A DNA stretch of 64,000 bases from Teredinibacter franksiae (GTDB taxonomy: Bacteria > Pseudomonadota > Gammaproteobacteria > Pseudomonadales > Cellvibrionaceae): NCBI RefSeq assembly GCF_014218805.1, contig NZ_JACJUV010000008.1, positions 496,001 to 560,000 on the forward strand. Reading direction: 5' to 3'. The position numbers and the translations under genes were made by a program. The number at the start of each line of letters is the position of its first letter. Position 1 is the stretch's first letter. Under the pieces are notes generated by a model that was not told the origin of the DNA, searched no databases, and was given only the letters and a program-made list of their open reading frames with translations. This document shows, piece by piece, positions 46,083 through 56,502 of this stretch.

Positions 46083-46673
46083 CTAAGAGGGGGCACGCAG
46101 GTCGGCAGGTTTATCAATGTCTTGTATAACGCCCACACAGGACGTAGAAAACAGCTCAAGCCTATCTTTATGGTCTTTGAGAATGCTCGCTGCGCCACTA
46201 TCACCCTGCAGAGCCGTCAGCGCGCCGAAAAATTCGCCAGAAAAGAAAACCGGGTGCCCCCTGCGCCCCTTATAGGCAGGAGCCAGTATTGAGTGCTGCG
46301 GCCCCTGCTGGGCTATTTGCTGATATACGTGCTGAGAAATATAGGGCATATCCGCGAGGCAAATAATCCATCCACCCCACGCAGGATTCGCCTGAACACC
46401 AAAGGCGATTGAGTCTCCCAAGCCCGGCGAATTCCCAGGGTAGACAATGCTACGGGTAACCTGTGGGGCCAGTGAACCTTCCACGCTTTTATTCGCACCG
46501 GAATACACCACACACACACGACAAGAAACAGACGATACGGCCCCTACAACCCTCTGCAGCATGCTTTGCCCATTAACCACCGGTGTAGACAGCTTGCAGT
46601 CTGCGCCGAAACGCCGAGATTGACCTGCGGCCATAATCAGAAACCCTGGTGCTTGGTTGTTACTCTTGGACAT
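46083..46673 (-). CDS. MobA/MocA-like nucleotidyltransferase
   Basis: A 196-residue NTP-transferase. The N-terminal LIMAAGQSRRFGADCKLSTPV is the nucleotide-binding signature, GNSPGLGDSIAFGV the second conserved loop, and ICLADMPYIS the metal-binding aspartate segment; GRRGHPVFFSG is also typical. The MocA type adds CMP to molybdopterin for xanthine-dehydrogenase-like enzymes, fitting its overlap by 14 bases with the xdhC-like gene. MobA-type GTP specificity cannot be excluded. Confidence 0.83.
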   Translation of the reverse strand: MSKSNNQAPGFLIMAAGQSRRFGADCKLSTPVVNGQSMLQRVVGAVSSVSCRVCVVYSGANKSVEGSLAPQVTRSIVYPGNSPGLGDSIAFGVQANPAWGGWIICLADMPYISQHVYQQIAQQGPQHSILAPAYKGRRGHPVFFSGEFFGALTALQGDSGAASILKDHKDRLELFSTSCVGVIQDIDKPADLRAPS

Positions 46674-47616
46674 GTCGTTTCGCTTCGCTGACCAAATGCG
46701 CGGCTATGCTGATGGCAATTTCGGCGGGTGTTTTACTGCCAATGTCGAGCCCAATGGGCGCATGCAACCGGTTCAGTTGGTCGTGGTTTATATCAAGTAC
46801 AAGCAGTCGTTTTTTACGTGCCGCTGTCGTTCTAACAGACCCCATTGCACCAATATAGTAAGCATCACTCGACTGCATTGCCTCCATCAGCGCCATATCA
46901 TCCAGCCGAGGGTCATGGGATAACGCGACAATGGCCGAATTATGATCGCTAAAATGCTGTTCAATTACGCCATCGGGATAACAACCGTAATAACTATAAC
47001 CAGAGTCGTTCCAGCCAGTAGCAGCCAAAACCGGGTCACAAATACTGACATCAAAATCAAGTGAATATGCATAGCTTGCCAAGAACCGTGCAATATCGTT
47101 GGCACCCACGATTAGCAGCTTGCGCGTTGGCCCCAGATAAACCACGGCCTGCGTTTCAGACGCCTGTAATCGATGCGGTAATGTGCTGGTAAACGACCAC
47201 TCACCCGTATACAAGTCAATGGTACGGCTTACCCCGCTACGTAAATTTAACAATTCACGGATATCACCCCACCGAGCGAGATCATCCACATTCAACTTTT
47301 CCAACAGCACCCTCAAAATAGCACCGCAGGGTAATTTTACCGCGCCATTCTGCTGAGGATCTTCACCGTAAGATAAAATGCGGGGGCCGCCATGAACGAA
47401 TTCACCCAACCTCAACTGCTCGAGTAATCGCTCTTCAACACACCCCCCCGAAACGGAGCCGACCACACCTCCGGACTCACTCCAAACCATAATGGAACCC
47501 GGCGGCCTAGGTGAGCTGCCCCAAGTGGACAATACCGTCACTAAATAACAATGCTCACTTTTTCCCAAGTTTTGACACAGCGATTGCAGAACAGCCTGAC
47601 TGGAAGATAAAAGCAT
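46660..47616 (-). CDS. XdhC/CoxI family molybdoenzyme maturation protein
   Basis: A 318-residue protein: N-terminal XdhC/CoxI domain (VLSTWGSSPRPPGSIMVWSE, GSVSGGCVEERLLEQL) and C-terminal Rossmann-like domain (KLLIVGANDIARFLASYA, DDMALMEAMQSSDAYYIGAM). The family binds molybdenum cofactor and inserts the sulfurated form into xanthine dehydrogenase-type enzymes. The gene overlaps the MocA-like gene, so they form a two-gene unit. No xanthine dehydrogenase subunit is in the window. Confidence 0.9.
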   Translation of the reverse strand: MLLSSSQAVLQSLCQNLGKSEHCYLVTVLSTWGSSPRPPGSIMVWSESGGVVGSVSGGCVEERLLEQLRLGEFVHGGPRILSYGEDPQQNGAVKLPCGAILRVLLEKLNVDDLARWGDIRELLNLRSGVSRTIDLYTGEWSFTSTLPHRLQASETQAVVYLGPTRKLLIVGANDIARFLASYAYSLDFDVSICDPVLAATGWNDSGYSYYGCYPDGVIEQHFSDHNSAIVALSHDPRLDDMALMEAMQSSDAYYIGAMGSVRTTAARKKRLLVLDINHDQLNRLHAPIGLDIGSKTPAEIAISIAAHLVSEAKRHVQE

Positions 47617-47688
47617 GAGCGGAGTATCTCTTTTATTTTTATGGGCGGAAGAGAGTATTGTGCACCGCTGATGTGAAATTGATGTAAA

Positions 47689-47717
47689 AGGGCACGGCTA
47701 TTCATTAGAGGTGCCCT
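47689..47717. repeat. Dispersed hairpin element, copy 3
   Basis: AGGGCAC-GGCTATTCATTAGAG-GTGCCCT, a perfect 7-bp stem, lies between the yigZ and xdhC-like genes, about 60 bases after the yigZ stop. Confidence 0.75.
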
Positions 47718-47777
47718 GATGGCAAACAATAGTTCCCCCCACAATAAACCTGTTTGCGCAGCAGAACATACGTACCG

Positions 47778-48395
47778 CTAGTCCTCCAGCCAACTTATCG
47801 CAGCACGACCACGGGTAATGTCACTTAACTGTTTGGCACAGGCCATTTTCTTATCGTCAGCCACCTGTACACGCAGTATTACCCCGGTACTGTAATCGCT
47901 CCCAAACACCTCAGCCCCTATTTCAGCGAGCACATGCCGAACAGTGGCCTCATCAGCAAATGCTATGTCAATCTGGCATTCAGACGTTGGCACTTGGGTA
48001 ACAAAGGTGGCCATATCTAACGCTTGGGAAACCGATGCACCGTAAGCTCTAACGAGCCCACCCGCCCCCAGCTTTACACCGCCGAAATAGCGCACAACAA
48101 TAGCGACACTATCGCCCGCTCCACGATGAGCTAAAACATTCAGTATAGGTTTACCGGCTGTACCGGCAGGCTCGCCGTCGTCACTGTAGGCTTGTGTCAC
48201 CGGCTGTAAAGGGTCACCGACCAGGTAGGCCCAACAGTGATGCCTGGCGTCGGGGAAAAGCTTTACAAGCTCTTGCAGATGCGCCATCGCTAGCGCTCGC
48301 GACGTTACGGGGAATAAATGACAGATAAAGCGGCTGCGCTTTTCCACAAGCTCAAAGACTACGGGCTGCGCTAATTGTTGGTAGGGAGAGCGCAT
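47778..48395 (-). CDS. yigZ: YigZ/IMPACT family protein
   Basis: A 205-residue protein of the YigZ family. Diagnostic elements are EKRSRFICHLFPV near the start, DARHHCWAYLVG, the glycine-rich YSDDGEPAGTAGKPILNVL and VVRYFGGVKLGAGGLVRAYG, followed by the C-terminal ferredoxin-like half. The family may act in translation under stress, by analogy with eukaryotic IMPACT, but is not biochemically defined. It follows trhO by 17 bases. Confidence 0.93.
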   Translation of the reverse strand: MRSPYQQLAQPVVFELVEKRSRFICHLFPVTSRALAMAHLQELVKLFPDARHHCWAYLVGDPLQPVTQAYSDDGEPAGTAGKPILNVLAHRGAGDSVAIVVRYFGGVKLGAGGLVRAYGASVSQALDMATFVTQVPTSECQIDIAFADEATVRHVLAEIGAEVFGSDYSTGVILRVQVADDKKMACAKQLSDITRGRAAISWLED

Positions 48396-48412
48396 AAGCC
48401 TAACTAACAGCG

Positions 48413-49345
48413 CTATTTTTTCTGACGATCAGGCGCTGGAGCGCCGATGTGATCGTAACCGCGCTCTCGCGCGAGTTTCATTTGTTTTTGACGCTCCATA
48501 AAGCGAGCTTTTTGGGAATCAGTAAGCGTATCGTGACAGCGTGGGCAAGCAACCCCATCAATGAATTGTTTTGACTGCTTATCTTCATCAGTAATAGGAA
48601 AACGACACCCATGGCAAAGCTCGTACTGGCCTTTTTCTAACTGATGATTGACGGTTACCCGATTATCGAAAACGAAACACTCACCCTTCCACAGAGTATT
48701 GTCCGCGGGTACCTTTTCCAAATAATTCAGAATACCGCCCTTTAGGTGATACACCTCCTTGAACCCCTGTTCTTTTAAATAAGCCGTGGATTTCTCACAG
48801 CGTATACCGCCGGTGCAAAACATCGCCACCTTCTTGTTTAGTTCAGGGTTTAAATTACGCGCCACATACGCCGGAAGCTCTCTAAAGCTTTCAGTGTTGG
48901 GATTAATGGCCCCCTCAAACGACCCCACCTCACACTCATAATCGTTTCGGGTATCGATAACGGTCACGTCTGGGTCGCTAATAAGCGCATTCCAATCTTT
49001 CGGCTCAATATAGGTGCCCACCGATAAGTTAGGGTCTATGCCCTCCACTCCTAGCGTTACTATTTCCTTTTTAAGTTTTACTTTCATCCGGTAAAACGGC
49101 TGTACCTCGTCAAACGACTCCTTGTGCTCCACTCCCGATAAACAGCGGTCACTGTTTAAATAGTGGAACAACGTGTCGATGGCGCTACGTGAGCCAGAAA
49201 CAGTGCCATTTATACCTTCGGAGGCGAGCAGTATGGTTCCCTTAATACCCTCGGCTATACAAAGCTCAAGCAGGGGGCGCTGTAGCGCCTTGTAGTTAGG
49301 CAATGAAACAAATTTATAAAGCGCAGCAATAACAATTTCGGACAT
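48413..49345 (-). CDS. trhO: tRNA uridine(34) hydroxylase TrhO (rhodanese-type)
   Basis: A 310-residue protein of the YceA/TrhO family, which hydroxylates U34 of certain tRNAs to ho5U. The N-terminal acylphosphatase-like domain has [18 protein letters not shown]. The rhodanese domain has [14 protein letters not shown] and the active loop [16 protein letters not shown]. The C-terminus carries a zinc-like cysteine pattern (CHGCRFPI and CPRC). Length agrees with E. coli members. Confidence 0.92.
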   Translation of the reverse strand: MSEIVIAALYKFVSLPNYKALQRPLLELCIAEGIKGTILLASEGINGTVSGSRSAIDTLFHYLNSDRCLSGVEHKESFDEVQPFYRMKVKLKKEIVTLGVEGIDPNLSVGTYIEPKDWNALISDPDVTVIDTRNDYECEVGSFEGAINPNTESFRELPAYVARNLNPELNKKVAMFCTGGIRCEKSTAYLKEQGFKEVYHLKGGILNYLEKVPADNTLWKGECFVFDNRVTVNHQLEKGQYELCHGCRFPITDEDKQSKQFIDGVACPRCHDTLTDSQKARFMERQKQMKLARERGYDHIGAPAPDRQKK

Positions 49346-49432
49346 ACAAGCTCAAGTGATTAAAAAAGGTCAAAATAGAGATTAAAAAGTGCGCGGCATT
49401 TTACGCCAACAACGAAGATACCGCACCTAAGG

Positions 49433-49756
49433 TCAGACATTAGATTTACGGCTTCCGGCACATTCAGGAGACATAGGAGCAGCGCCCTGCCTCTCCAGCC
49501 ACTGATTGGGCGTATACAAATGCAGCGCCAGTGCATGCACCCCCGAGCTTAGCTCTTGTTGAAGAACCCCATATACCGCCTGATGCCGTTTTACCGGGGG
49601 CAGGCGCTCAAAGTCGTTTGAAACCAAAATCACCTTGAAATGCGTCTCCGAGTTGGCCGGTACGCTATGCATATGGCTCTCGTTAAGCAACTCAAGGTGA
49701 ACCGGCGAAAAATGCTGCTTCAATTTGCTTTCGATGATCTGAAAATGACCACTCAT
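49433..49756 (-). CDS. BolA family protein
   Basis: A 107-residue protein. The BolA fold is shown by LELLNESHMHSVPANSETHFKVILVS with the conserved histidines and KRHQAVYGVLQQEL-SSGVHALALHLYTP. BolA proteins bind Fe-S clusters with monothiol glutaredoxins and affect cell shape and stress responses. The C-terminus ends in a short, Cys-containing tail. No glutaredoxin gene is adjacent. Confidence 0.93.
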   Translation of the reverse strand: MSGHFQIIESKLKQHFSPVHLELLNESHMHSVPANSETHFKVILVSNDFERLPPVKRHQAVYGVLQQELSSGVHALALHLYTPNQWLERQGAAPMSPECAGSRKSNV

Positions 49757-50124
49757 CTAGACCTACTCCATTTTCTATGTGACAGGCATCACATTTTGCA
49801 TTACGATAACAGTAGTTAGTACCAGTTTTTATAAGTAATAGCTAATTAATGAGTACCAACACTTGGGGCGGAGTTAACACTCCCTAATTTTGTATCCACG
49901 GCATCAACAGCACTAATTTCAAAATATCGGCGCGAATTACCTTACGGGCACCCCTATTAATTTATTTTTGTCTCTACCAAAAGTAATTACCGGAGGCGCC
50001 CTTACGCCAAACAGCCGTTTTTCCGCACGGAATCCTGGTTTATACCAACGAGCTTTGCTCTCAGGAAGTGACAGCTAAGCTGGTAATTGGGCTATTCCGT
50101 GCTATACGATAGGAATGGTATCAC
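49757..50124. other. Intergenic region upstream of bolA-like and the small basic protein genes
   Basis: Divergent promoter region of about 370 bases. Its main content is a paired pair of dispersed-element-like sequences described separately. No coding frame is supported. Confidence 0.5.
49941..50006. repeat. Dispersed hairpin element, copy 4 (long-loop form)
   Basis: CTTACGGGCACCCCTATTAA and GGAGGCGCCCTTACG face each other across about 35 bases. GGGCACC can pair with GGCGCCC with one mismatch. Confidence 0.55.
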
Positions 50125-50382
50125 GTGAGTAAAGATAGTAATTCGAGAGACCTAATGAAAGAAAACAAAATCTTTTTTTTAAACCGACGCAAGGGTGACG
50201 ACCGTCGGCTGGATTCAGATCCCTGTAGCGAGATGTCAATGGATCTTTACCACCGCAAGCGCCGCAAGTCGACTGAAAGACGGGACTCTAACCGAACCTT
50301 GAGCGATGATTACTACGCATACATGCGTAAAGTTATGGCTGATATTCAACGCAAGGCCAAGCGCTCCAAAGACCCAGCATAA
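50125..50382 (+). CDS. Small charged protein with NRRxGDDRR motif
   Basis: An 85-residue, very basic protein with FFLNRRKGDDRR, HRKRRKSTERR and a helical C-terminal YAYMRKVMADIQRKAKR. Short cytosolic proteins with an NRRxGxDRR box occur widely in marine gammaproteobacteria; I know of no function. The start is a GTG with AGGA ten bases upstream; an internal ATG ten codons later is an alternative. It precedes the receiver-domain gene by 200 bases. Confidence 0.68.
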   Translation: MSKDSNSRDLMKENKIFFLNRRKGDDRRLDSDPCSEMSMDLYHRKRRKSTERRDSNRTLSDDYYAYMRKVMADIQRKAKRSKDPA

Positions 50383-50582
50383 TGCTTCTGCGCCTAGACT
50401 GGAGCGCAACTTGAGGCAACTGAATCGCTAAGGCGAGCATAAAAGTGCCAATGCGCCAAATAACACACCATAACCTCCCCTCAAATTACTCAACTTTTTG
50501 CATTTCTTCCTATACTTGTTCAGAGGCTCCCTAGAACGGTCCTTTCCAAAGCCTGCGCAAGTTCAACCGAAGAAGGATTGTA

Positions 50583-51185
50583 ATGTTTACCGCTGCTGAA
50601 ACAAAAATTGTTGTCTCAACCCTAAACAAACGCCGGGCCTGGCTAAAGAAAACACTAGAAGACGCCAACCAAGACCCGGCCATGCGTGCCGAGCACGCAG
50701 AGTCTTTGAAACTCATAGACAGTACTTTACGAAAAATGGCGCCCGACACCGTGATCCCTCCAGTCAAACGCACCATGGGCACCATGCGCGTATTGATAGC
50801 CGAGGATAATGCCGACTCGGCCAATCTACTGCTGGATATCCTTCAAGATTTCGGCATGAAAAATGTCGATTTAGCGGTCGACGGTATCGAAGCGTTCGAT
50901 AAAATAAAAAAATCAAAAGCACCCTACGACTTGGTGTTATGCGACTGGGATATGCCCGAACTCAATGGCCTGGAAGTGCACAGCAAGGCGAAAGCTTCGA
51001 ACACCTTGCGTGGGGCGCATTTCATGATGGTCACAGCCGTATCAGAGGCTTCGCGTATCCGTGAAGCCATTCAGCAGGGTGTTAATGACTACATAGTCAA
51101 ACCCATTGATGTCGATGTATTAGAAAGTAAGATTAAAACAGCGCTCAAGCTCGACCCAGAACCAAACCAAACGCAAGCCAGCTAA
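50583..51185 (+). CDS. CheY-like receiver protein with N-terminal helical extension
   Basis: A 200-residue response regulator without an output domain. Residues 68-190 form the receiver: acidic pair in LIAEDNADS, phospho-acceptor Asp121 in LCDWDMPELNG, Thr in MMVTAVSE, Lys in YIVKPIDVD. Residues 1-60 are a predicted helical region (AAETKIVVSTLNKRRAWLKK, LIDSTLRKM) of unknown role. AAGGA precedes the ATG. No histidine kinase is nearby, so its partner is not known. Confidence 0.87.
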   Translation: MFTAAETKIVVSTLNKRRAWLKKTLEDANQDPAMRAEHAESLKLIDSTLRKMAPDTVIPPVKRTMGTMRVLIAEDNADSANLLLDILQDFGMKNVDLAVDGIEAFDKIKKSKAPYDLVLCDWDMPELNGLEVHSKAKASNTLRGAHFMMVTAVSEASRIREAIQQGVNDYIVKPIDVDVLESKIKTALKLDPEPNQTQAS

Positions 51186-51333
51186 GGGGGGCTCACGGTC
51201 ACCGCTAAAAACTGCGACCGCCTCTGAGCGGGCCGGAAAGCATTAGAAGGCTGACGATGCAGCGCAAGACTGGCGGCCTTTCCAAGTAGCTCAACGCCAC
51301 GATAGCCTGTTTTCAAACCTTGCCCTCAAGCCC

Positions 51334-51365
51334 AAAAAAAGGCCACTGTTAACAGTGGCCTTTTT
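51334..51365. terminator. Bidirectional terminator between the receiver gene and pyk
   Basis: AAAAAAA, a perfect 10-bp stem GGCCACTGTT-AACAGTGGCC and TTTTT. It serves pyk on the minus strand and the receiver gene on the plus strand. Confidence 0.93.
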
Positions 51366-51386
51366 AACAAGAACGAGCTTGATCTA

Positions 51387-52835
51387 TCAGGTAATTTCGG
51401 TACCCACCTGAAGTATCTTCATGGTGTTTGTGCCACCGTGAACATTGGCCGAATCGCCTTTGGTGATAAGTACCAAATCGCCGTCTTCCAACCCTTCTTT
51501 TTCCATCAAAATTTCTAAAGCGCGAGCATTAGTCTCGATGTAGGGGATTTCACCGCTTTGGAATAATACCGGTTGTACGCCACGGAATAAGGCCGCCTTA
51601 CGCAGTGTTGCCGGATAGCGAGAAAAAGCAAAAATAGGTAAGCGAGAACCGTAGCGAGACATCAGCAGTGGTGTTGTGCCAGATTCCGTCATAGCCACAA
51701 TACACTTAACCTTTTGTGTCTGACGCGCCGTGTACATAGTTGCAGACGCAATAGCCTGGTCTGTTGCCACGTAGCCACCGTCAGGCTTAGTGGGGCGAGT
51801 CTCGGCCCGTGGGTGCTTCTCTGCACCACGGATAACACGTACCATCGCCTCAACTGTTTGCACAGGGTATTTACCAGCAGCCGTTTCTGCGGAAAGCATT
51901 ACAGCGTCGGTGCCGTCCAAAACCGCATTCGCCACATCAAACACTTCGGCACGCGTTGGCATAGGGCTGCTAATCATGGTTTCCATCATCTGGGTCGCCG
52001 TAATAACACAGCGGTTAAGAATCCGCGCACGCTCAATCAGGTGCTTTTGAACACCAATCAGCTGAGCATCACCAATTTCAACACCCAAATCACCACGGGC
52101 AACCATTACCGCATCGGAAGCGAGAATAATATCGTCTAGAATTTGGTCGTCAGCAACCGTTTCTGCTCGCTCTATTTTGGCAACCATCGACATGTCACCG
52201 CCAGCTTCACGAACGAGCTGACGCGCTTGGTTCATATCTTCTGCGCAACGAGGAAAAGATACCGCGAGGTAGTCCACGTCAATTTCAACCGCCGTTTTTA
52301 TGTCTTCACGGTCTTTATCGGTCAGTGCCGGGGCGGAAAGCCCACCGCCTTGGCGATTAATACCTTTGTTGTTAGACAGCTTACCGCCTACAACAACCTC
52401 AGTATGAATACGGGAGCCGTCAACAGACTCAACCTTCAAGACCACACGGCCATCATCCAACAACAGCATATCCTCGGGGTTCACGTCCCGTGGCAGCTCT
52501 TTGTAATCGATACCAACTTCTTTCTTATTGCCCGCATCACGGTCTAGGCTGGCATCCAAATCGAACTTGTCACCGATTTCCAGCTGAATAGGCCCTTCGG
52601 CAAAGCGTGCAACACGGATTTTAGGCCCCTGGAGATCTCCAAGAATAGCGATATAAGTATTGTGCTTGGCACATAATTCCCGAACGTGTCTCGCCCGCTC
52701 TTTGTGATCTTCTGCGCTGCCGTGGGAAAAATTCATACGTACTACGTTCACACCTGCGATGATCAACTTCTCTAAAATGCCAGGTTCATCGGTGGCTGGG
52801 CCAAGGGTGCTTACAATCTTCGTACGTCTATACAT
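51387..52835 (-). CDS. pyk: Pyruvate kinase
   Basis: Glycolytic enzyme making pyruvate and ATP from phosphoenolpyruvate, 482 residues. [15 protein letters not shown] at the start, [22 protein letters not shown], the active-site [11 protein letters not shown] with the general signature, and [11 protein letters not shown] with [20 protein letters not shown] are conserved. The C-terminal allosteric domain follows from about residue 350. GGAG lies six bases before the ATG. It probably shares function, though not necessarily a transcript, with the downstream-acting oxaloacetate decarboxylase at the pyruvate node. Confidence 0.97.
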   Translation of the reverse strand: MYRRTKIVSTLGPATDEPGILEKLIIAGVNVVRMNFSHGSAEDHKERARHVRELCAKHNTYIAILGDLQGPKIRVARFAEGPIQLEIGDKFDLDASLDRDAGNKKEVGIDYKELPRDVNPEDMLLLDDGRVVLKVESVDGSRIHTEVVVGGKLSNNKGINRQGGGLSAPALTDKDREDIKTAVEIDVDYLAVSFPRCAEDMNQARQLVREAGGDMSMVAKIERAETVADDQILDDIILASDAVMVARGDLGVEIGDAQLIGVQKHLIERARILNRCVITATQMMETMISSPMPTRAEVFDVANAVLDGTDAVMLSAETAAGKYPVQTVEAMVRVIRGAEKHPRAETRPTKPDGGYVATDQAIASATMYTARQTQKVKCIVAMTESGTTPLLMSRYGSRLPIFAFSRYPATLRKAALFRGVQPVLFQSGEIPYIETNARALEILMEKEGLEDGDLVLITKGDSANVHGGTNTMKILQVGTEIT

Positions 52836-53048
52836 ACATTACTCCGTGAGGGACTGGTAGTGAAAAACGCGCGCATTCTACTATATGCGCGACAGGAGTT
52901 AAAAAGGAATCGTCTCGAAATTGCCGCTATTTGAAGTAAACGTGAAAAGAATTGGGCAACTAGGCGTTCATTTTGGTGCAAATCAAGTATTGGCCAGACA
53001 ATCTAGAACGTTAGTGTAAAACCATTAAAAACCATATTGGTCATACAA

Positions 53049-53077
53049 ATAAAAAACGGACACCGAAGCGTCCGTTT
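53049..53077 (-). terminator. Intrinsic terminator after oadB
   Basis: On the minus strand AAACGGAC-GCTTCGGT-GTCCGTTT is followed by TTTATTT; it ends the oadGAB transcript. Confidence 0.88.
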
Positions 53078-53096
53078 CAGTATAGCCAGTGACAAG

Positions 53097-54404
53097 CTAC
53101 ATGCCGGTAACCATCGAAATCATCACACCAGCCGCAACAGCAGAACCAATAACACCCGCCACATTCGGCCCCATGGCGTGCATCAGCAGGAAGTTGTGAG
53201 GATTCGCCTGTTGCCCCACCTTATTCGACACGCGTGCTGCCATCGGCACCGCAGAGACACCCGCCGACCCAATAAGGGGGTTAATTTTCTGCTTACTCAG
53301 CACATTCATCAGCTTGGCCATGAGCACACCCATGGCGGTGCCGATAGAGAAGGCAACAATACCTAAGAGCAAAATACCCAATGTTTTTGGATCGAGAAAT
53401 TTGTCGGCGGCCAACTTAGAACCAACAGAGAGCCCTAGGAAAATCGTCGTGATATTAATCAGCGCATGCTGGGTTGTATCAGACAAACGATCCACCACAC
53501 CGCATTCACGCATCAGATTACCGAAACAGAACATGCCCAGCAGCGGTGCCGCATCTGGCAACACAATAGCCACCAAAATCAACAGCAAGATGGGAAAGGC
53601 AATCTTCTCGCGACGGCTGACAGGACGCAGCTGAGTCATCACAATTTTGCGTTCTTCCTGTGTGGTTAACGCTTTCATAATCGGCGGTTGGATTAAGGGA
53701 ACCAATGCCATATAGGAGTATGCCGCTACCGCAATCGCGCCTAACAAATCGGGTGCCAACTTGCTGGAAACGTAAATCGCCGTAGGCCCATCGGCACCGC
53801 CGATAATACCAATTGCGGCGGCATCAGCAATACTGAAATCCATAATGCCAAAGGCGGAAAGCGAAACAGCGCCAATGATGGTGGCAAAAATACCAAACTG
53901 AGCCGCAGCCCCCAAAAACAGCGTTTTAGGGTTCGCCAGTAAAGGACCAAAGTCAGTCATAGCGCCCACCCCCATGAAAATAATCAAGGGTGCAGCTCCG
54001 GTGGCAACAGCAACAGAGTAAAAGTTATAGAGCATGCCGTTGGTGTAACCGGCTGCAAGTGCAATCTCAGTAGCCGCATGCTGCGCAGCAGGAGCCGCCG
54101 CTTGGTAGGCCGCCAACATTTCTTTAACATTTTCCCAGCCGACGACACCCAGAACTCTCGCTAACTCAGCCATAATGGCAGGGTCGCCCCCGGCGAAGGC
54201 ATTCTCCACCGCAGGCAAAGCTAAACCAGCACCGGGAATATTCGCCAGAAGCCCACCAAAACCGATGGGCACCAACAACAAAGGCTCAAAGCCTTTTCGA
54301 ATAGCGAGAAAGAGCAACATCAGGCAAATCAACATCATAATGAATTGCCCAGATTGCAGCTGATACAGGCCAGAAGCCTGCCAAAGACCTAACATATTCT
54401 CCAC
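53097..54404 (-). CDS. oadB: Oxaloacetate decarboxylase beta subunit, Na+-pumping
   Basis: Membrane subunit of 435 residues that decarboxylates carboxybiotin and exports sodium. Typical are [20 protein letters not shown] near residue 37, [20 protein letters not shown] (with the functional Asp), [19 protein letters not shown] and the C-terminal [15 protein letters not shown]. About nine or ten spans are present. It probably begins at a GTG behind AGGGGG; an ATG three codons later is possible. It follows oadA by 18 bases. Confidence 0.95.
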   Translation of the reverse strand: MENMLGLWQASGLYQLQSGQFIMMLICLMLLFLAIRKGFEPLLLVPIGFGGLLANIPGAGLALPAVENAFAGGDPAIMAELARVLGVVGWENVKEMLAAYQAAAPAAQHAATEIALAAGYTNGMLYNFYSVAVATGAAPLIIFMGVGAMTDFGPLLANPKTLFLGAAAQFGIFATIIGAVSLSAFGIMDFSIADAAAIGIIGGADGPTAIYVSSKLAPDLLGAIAVAAYSYMALVPLIQPPIMKALTTQEERKIVMTQLRPVSRREKIAFPILLLILVAIVLPDAAPLLGMFCFGNLMRECGVVDRLSDTTQHALINITTIFLGLSVGSKLAADKFLDPKTLGILLLGIVAFSIGTAMGVLMAKLMNVLSKQKINPLIGSAGVSAVPMAARVSNKVGQQANPHNFLLMHAMGPNVAGVIGSAVAAGVMISMVTGM

Positions 54405-54422
54405 AAATGCCCCCTATTGTTA

Positions 54423-56207
54423 TCAGGCGAGGGTGAGCAGCGTATCGCCCACCGCTACTGTATCGCCTTCTTTTACGCTCACAGAGCCTACAATACCGGC
54501 TTTAGGTGCGCTCACTTGTGTTTCCATCTTCATGGCTTCAAGAATCAGTAGGGTATCCCCCTCTTCTATCTGCTGCCCAGGGCTAACCATGACGCGGAAA
54601 ATATTGCCTGAAAGGGGCGCCGGTACCGGATCGCCATCGGCCACCGCAGCGCCACCGCCTGCACTAGGTGCAGCACCAGAAAGCGGCACAATACCCGTTA
54701 GCTCACCACCATTGCTGACGGTAACGGTGTAATCCTTACCCTCCACATTAACGGTATACACTTCATCACCGCTAGGCGCTTTCACCGCCGCAGACTCTTT
54801 GCCCGTTGGCGCTGGTTCAAAGGCGTCGGGGTTACCGCGATTAGCGAGGAACTTCAGCCCGACCTGCGGGAACAAGGAATAAATCAGAACATCATCAATT
54901 TCCTGATCACCCGTATGCAGTTTTACATTCTGTTCTTTGGCTTTTTGTTTTAGCTCTGTAGTTAGCGCATCCAACTCTGGTTTCAATAAATCGGCTGGAC
55001 GACAGGTAATGGGCGTCTCACCTTCTTCAAGTACGCTCGCCTGTAACTCTTTATTAATCGGCGCCGGAGAAAGGCCGTACTCACCGCGTAAAATACCGCG
55101 TGTTTCTTTCGACATATTCCCGTAGCGCTCACCGCATAACACGTTCAGTACTGCCTGGGTGCCCACAATTTGCGACGTAGGCGTTACCAGAGGAATGAAA
55201 CCAAGGTCTTCTCGCACACGAGGTATTTCTTCTAACACTTCATCCAAACGATCGGCAGCGCCCTGATCTTTAAGCTGGCTTTCCATGTTAGTGAGCATGC
55301 CACCCGGAACCTGAGCGGTGAGAATACGCACATCTACACCTTTCAGCGCACCTTCCCACTTCGCGTACTTAGGTCGCACATCGCGGAAATAAAGGGCGAT
55401 TTTTTCTAAGCGGGCCAAGTCTAGCCCCGTATCACGCTCTGTTCCCTCAAGGGAGGCCACCAAGGTTTCTGTGGGGCTGTGGCCGTAGGTGGTAGACATA
55501 GAAGAAATCGCGGTATCGACGTTATCAATACCGGCTTCGGCCATTTTGATGAGTGTTGCATGGGCCAAACCAGTGGTGGCGTGGCAATGAAAGTGAATGG
55601 GGATATCACACGAGGCCTTCAACTGCTTAACAAGGTCGTAGCCTTCGTAAGGTTTCATCAAACCCGCCATGTCTTTAATGACAATGGAGTCTGCGCCCAT
55701 ATCTTCGATAATCTTGCCCTGCTCTACCCATTTTTCAATGGTGTGAACCGGGCTAAGCGTGTAAGAAATAGTACCCTGGGCATGTTTACCCATTTTCTTA
55801 ACCGCTTTTAACGCCGTTTCAATGTTACGCATATCGTTCATGGCATCGAACACACGGAACACATCCACACCATTAACAGCGCAGCGCTCTACGAATTTAG
55901 TTACTACATCATCAGCGTAGTGACGATATCCGAGAATATTCTGGCCGCGGAACAACATCTGGTGCGGCGTTTTCGGCATCACTTTTTTTAGCTCGCGTAT
56001 ACGGTCCCACGGGTCTTCACCTAAAAAACGGATACAGGAATCAAAAGTAGCACCACCCCAAGTTTCCACCGACCAGTAACCGACATCATCCAGCTGCTCA
56101 GCTATCGGCAGCATATCGTCGATTCTCATACGGGTGGCAAACAAGGATTGGTGCGCATCACGCAGCACAACCTCAGTTACGCCCAATTTTTTCTTTGTGT
56201 CACTCAT
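54423..56207 (-). CDS. oadA: Oxaloacetate decarboxylase alpha subunit (biotin-carrying)
   Basis: A 594-residue cytosolic subunit. The carboxyltransferase domain has [31 protein letters not shown] and [13 protein letters not shown]; the conserved carboxylase domain follows and the biotinyl domain ends the protein ([14 protein letters not shown], biotin on Lys of AMKM). A Gly/Ala/Pro-rich linker precedes the biotin domain. It transfers CO2 from oxaloacetate to biotin. It is encoded between oadG and oadB. Confidence 0.96.
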   Translation of the reverse strand: MSDTKKKLGVTEVVLRDAHQSLFATRMRIDDMLPIAEQLDDVGYWSVETWGGATFDSCIRFLGEDPWDRIRELKKVMPKTPHQMLFRGQNILGYRHYADDVVTKFVERCAVNGVDVFRVFDAMNDMRNIETALKAVKKMGKHAQGTISYTLSPVHTIEKWVEQGKIIEDMGADSIVIKDMAGLMKPYEGYDLVKQLKASCDIPIHFHCHATTGLAHATLIKMAEAGIDNVDTAISSMSTTYGHSPTETLVASLEGTERDTGLDLARLEKIALYFRDVRPKYAKWEGALKGVDVRILTAQVPGGMLTNMESQLKDQGAADRLDEVLEEIPRVREDLGFIPLVTPTSQIVGTQAVLNVLCGERYGNMSKETRGILRGEYGLSPAPINKELQASVLEEGETPITCRPADLLKPELDALTTELKQKAKEQNVKLHTGDQEIDDVLIYSLFPQVGLKFLANRGNPDAFEPAPTGKESAAVKAPSGDEVYTVNVEGKDYTVTVSNGGELTGIVPLSGAAPSAGGGAAVADGDPVPAPLSGNIFRVMVSPGQQIEEGDTLLILEAMKMETQVSAPKAGIVGSVSVKEGDTVAVGDTLLTLA

Positions 56208-56250
56208 TTACTACAGCCCCCACTCGTCGGTGAATGTTCGTAGATTGAAA

Positions 56251-56502
56251 TTATTGTCGATGTTTGGCTCGGTGGGCCTGAACGGCCGCTTGGATAATCG
56301 CGAGAGTTTTTTTACCAACTGGAGCAGCGCCGTTCCCGTTTGCGATGGGCACCAACTCTGGTTCAGGTTCTTCCGCGAAGAATTTACTGACTAATGATGA
56401 CATCAGCATAGTGCCGATAACGAGCAAGGTGAGAAAGACAAAGACTGTACCCATGCCGAAAAGCATGAGGTCCACACCTTGGTGCCATAGATTCTCTTGC
56501 AT
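56251..56502 (-). CDS. oadG: Oxaloacetate decarboxylase gamma subunit (OadG)
   Basis: An 83-residue single-span membrane protein (LMLFGMGTVFVFLTLLVIGTMLMS) with an acidic linker and a conserved basic end, IIQAAVQAHRAKHR. OadG assembles the alpha and beta subunits and binds zinc at its C-terminus. GAGGG upstream of this ATG decides the start; a frame 38 codons longer lacks a signal and reads a basic, unfamiliar stretch. It heads the oadGAB operon. Confidence 0.9.
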   Translation of the reverse strand: MQENLWHQGVDLMLFGMGTVFVFLTLLVIGTMLMSSLVSKFFAEEPEPELVPIANGNGAAPVGKKTLAIIQAAVQAHRAKHRQ

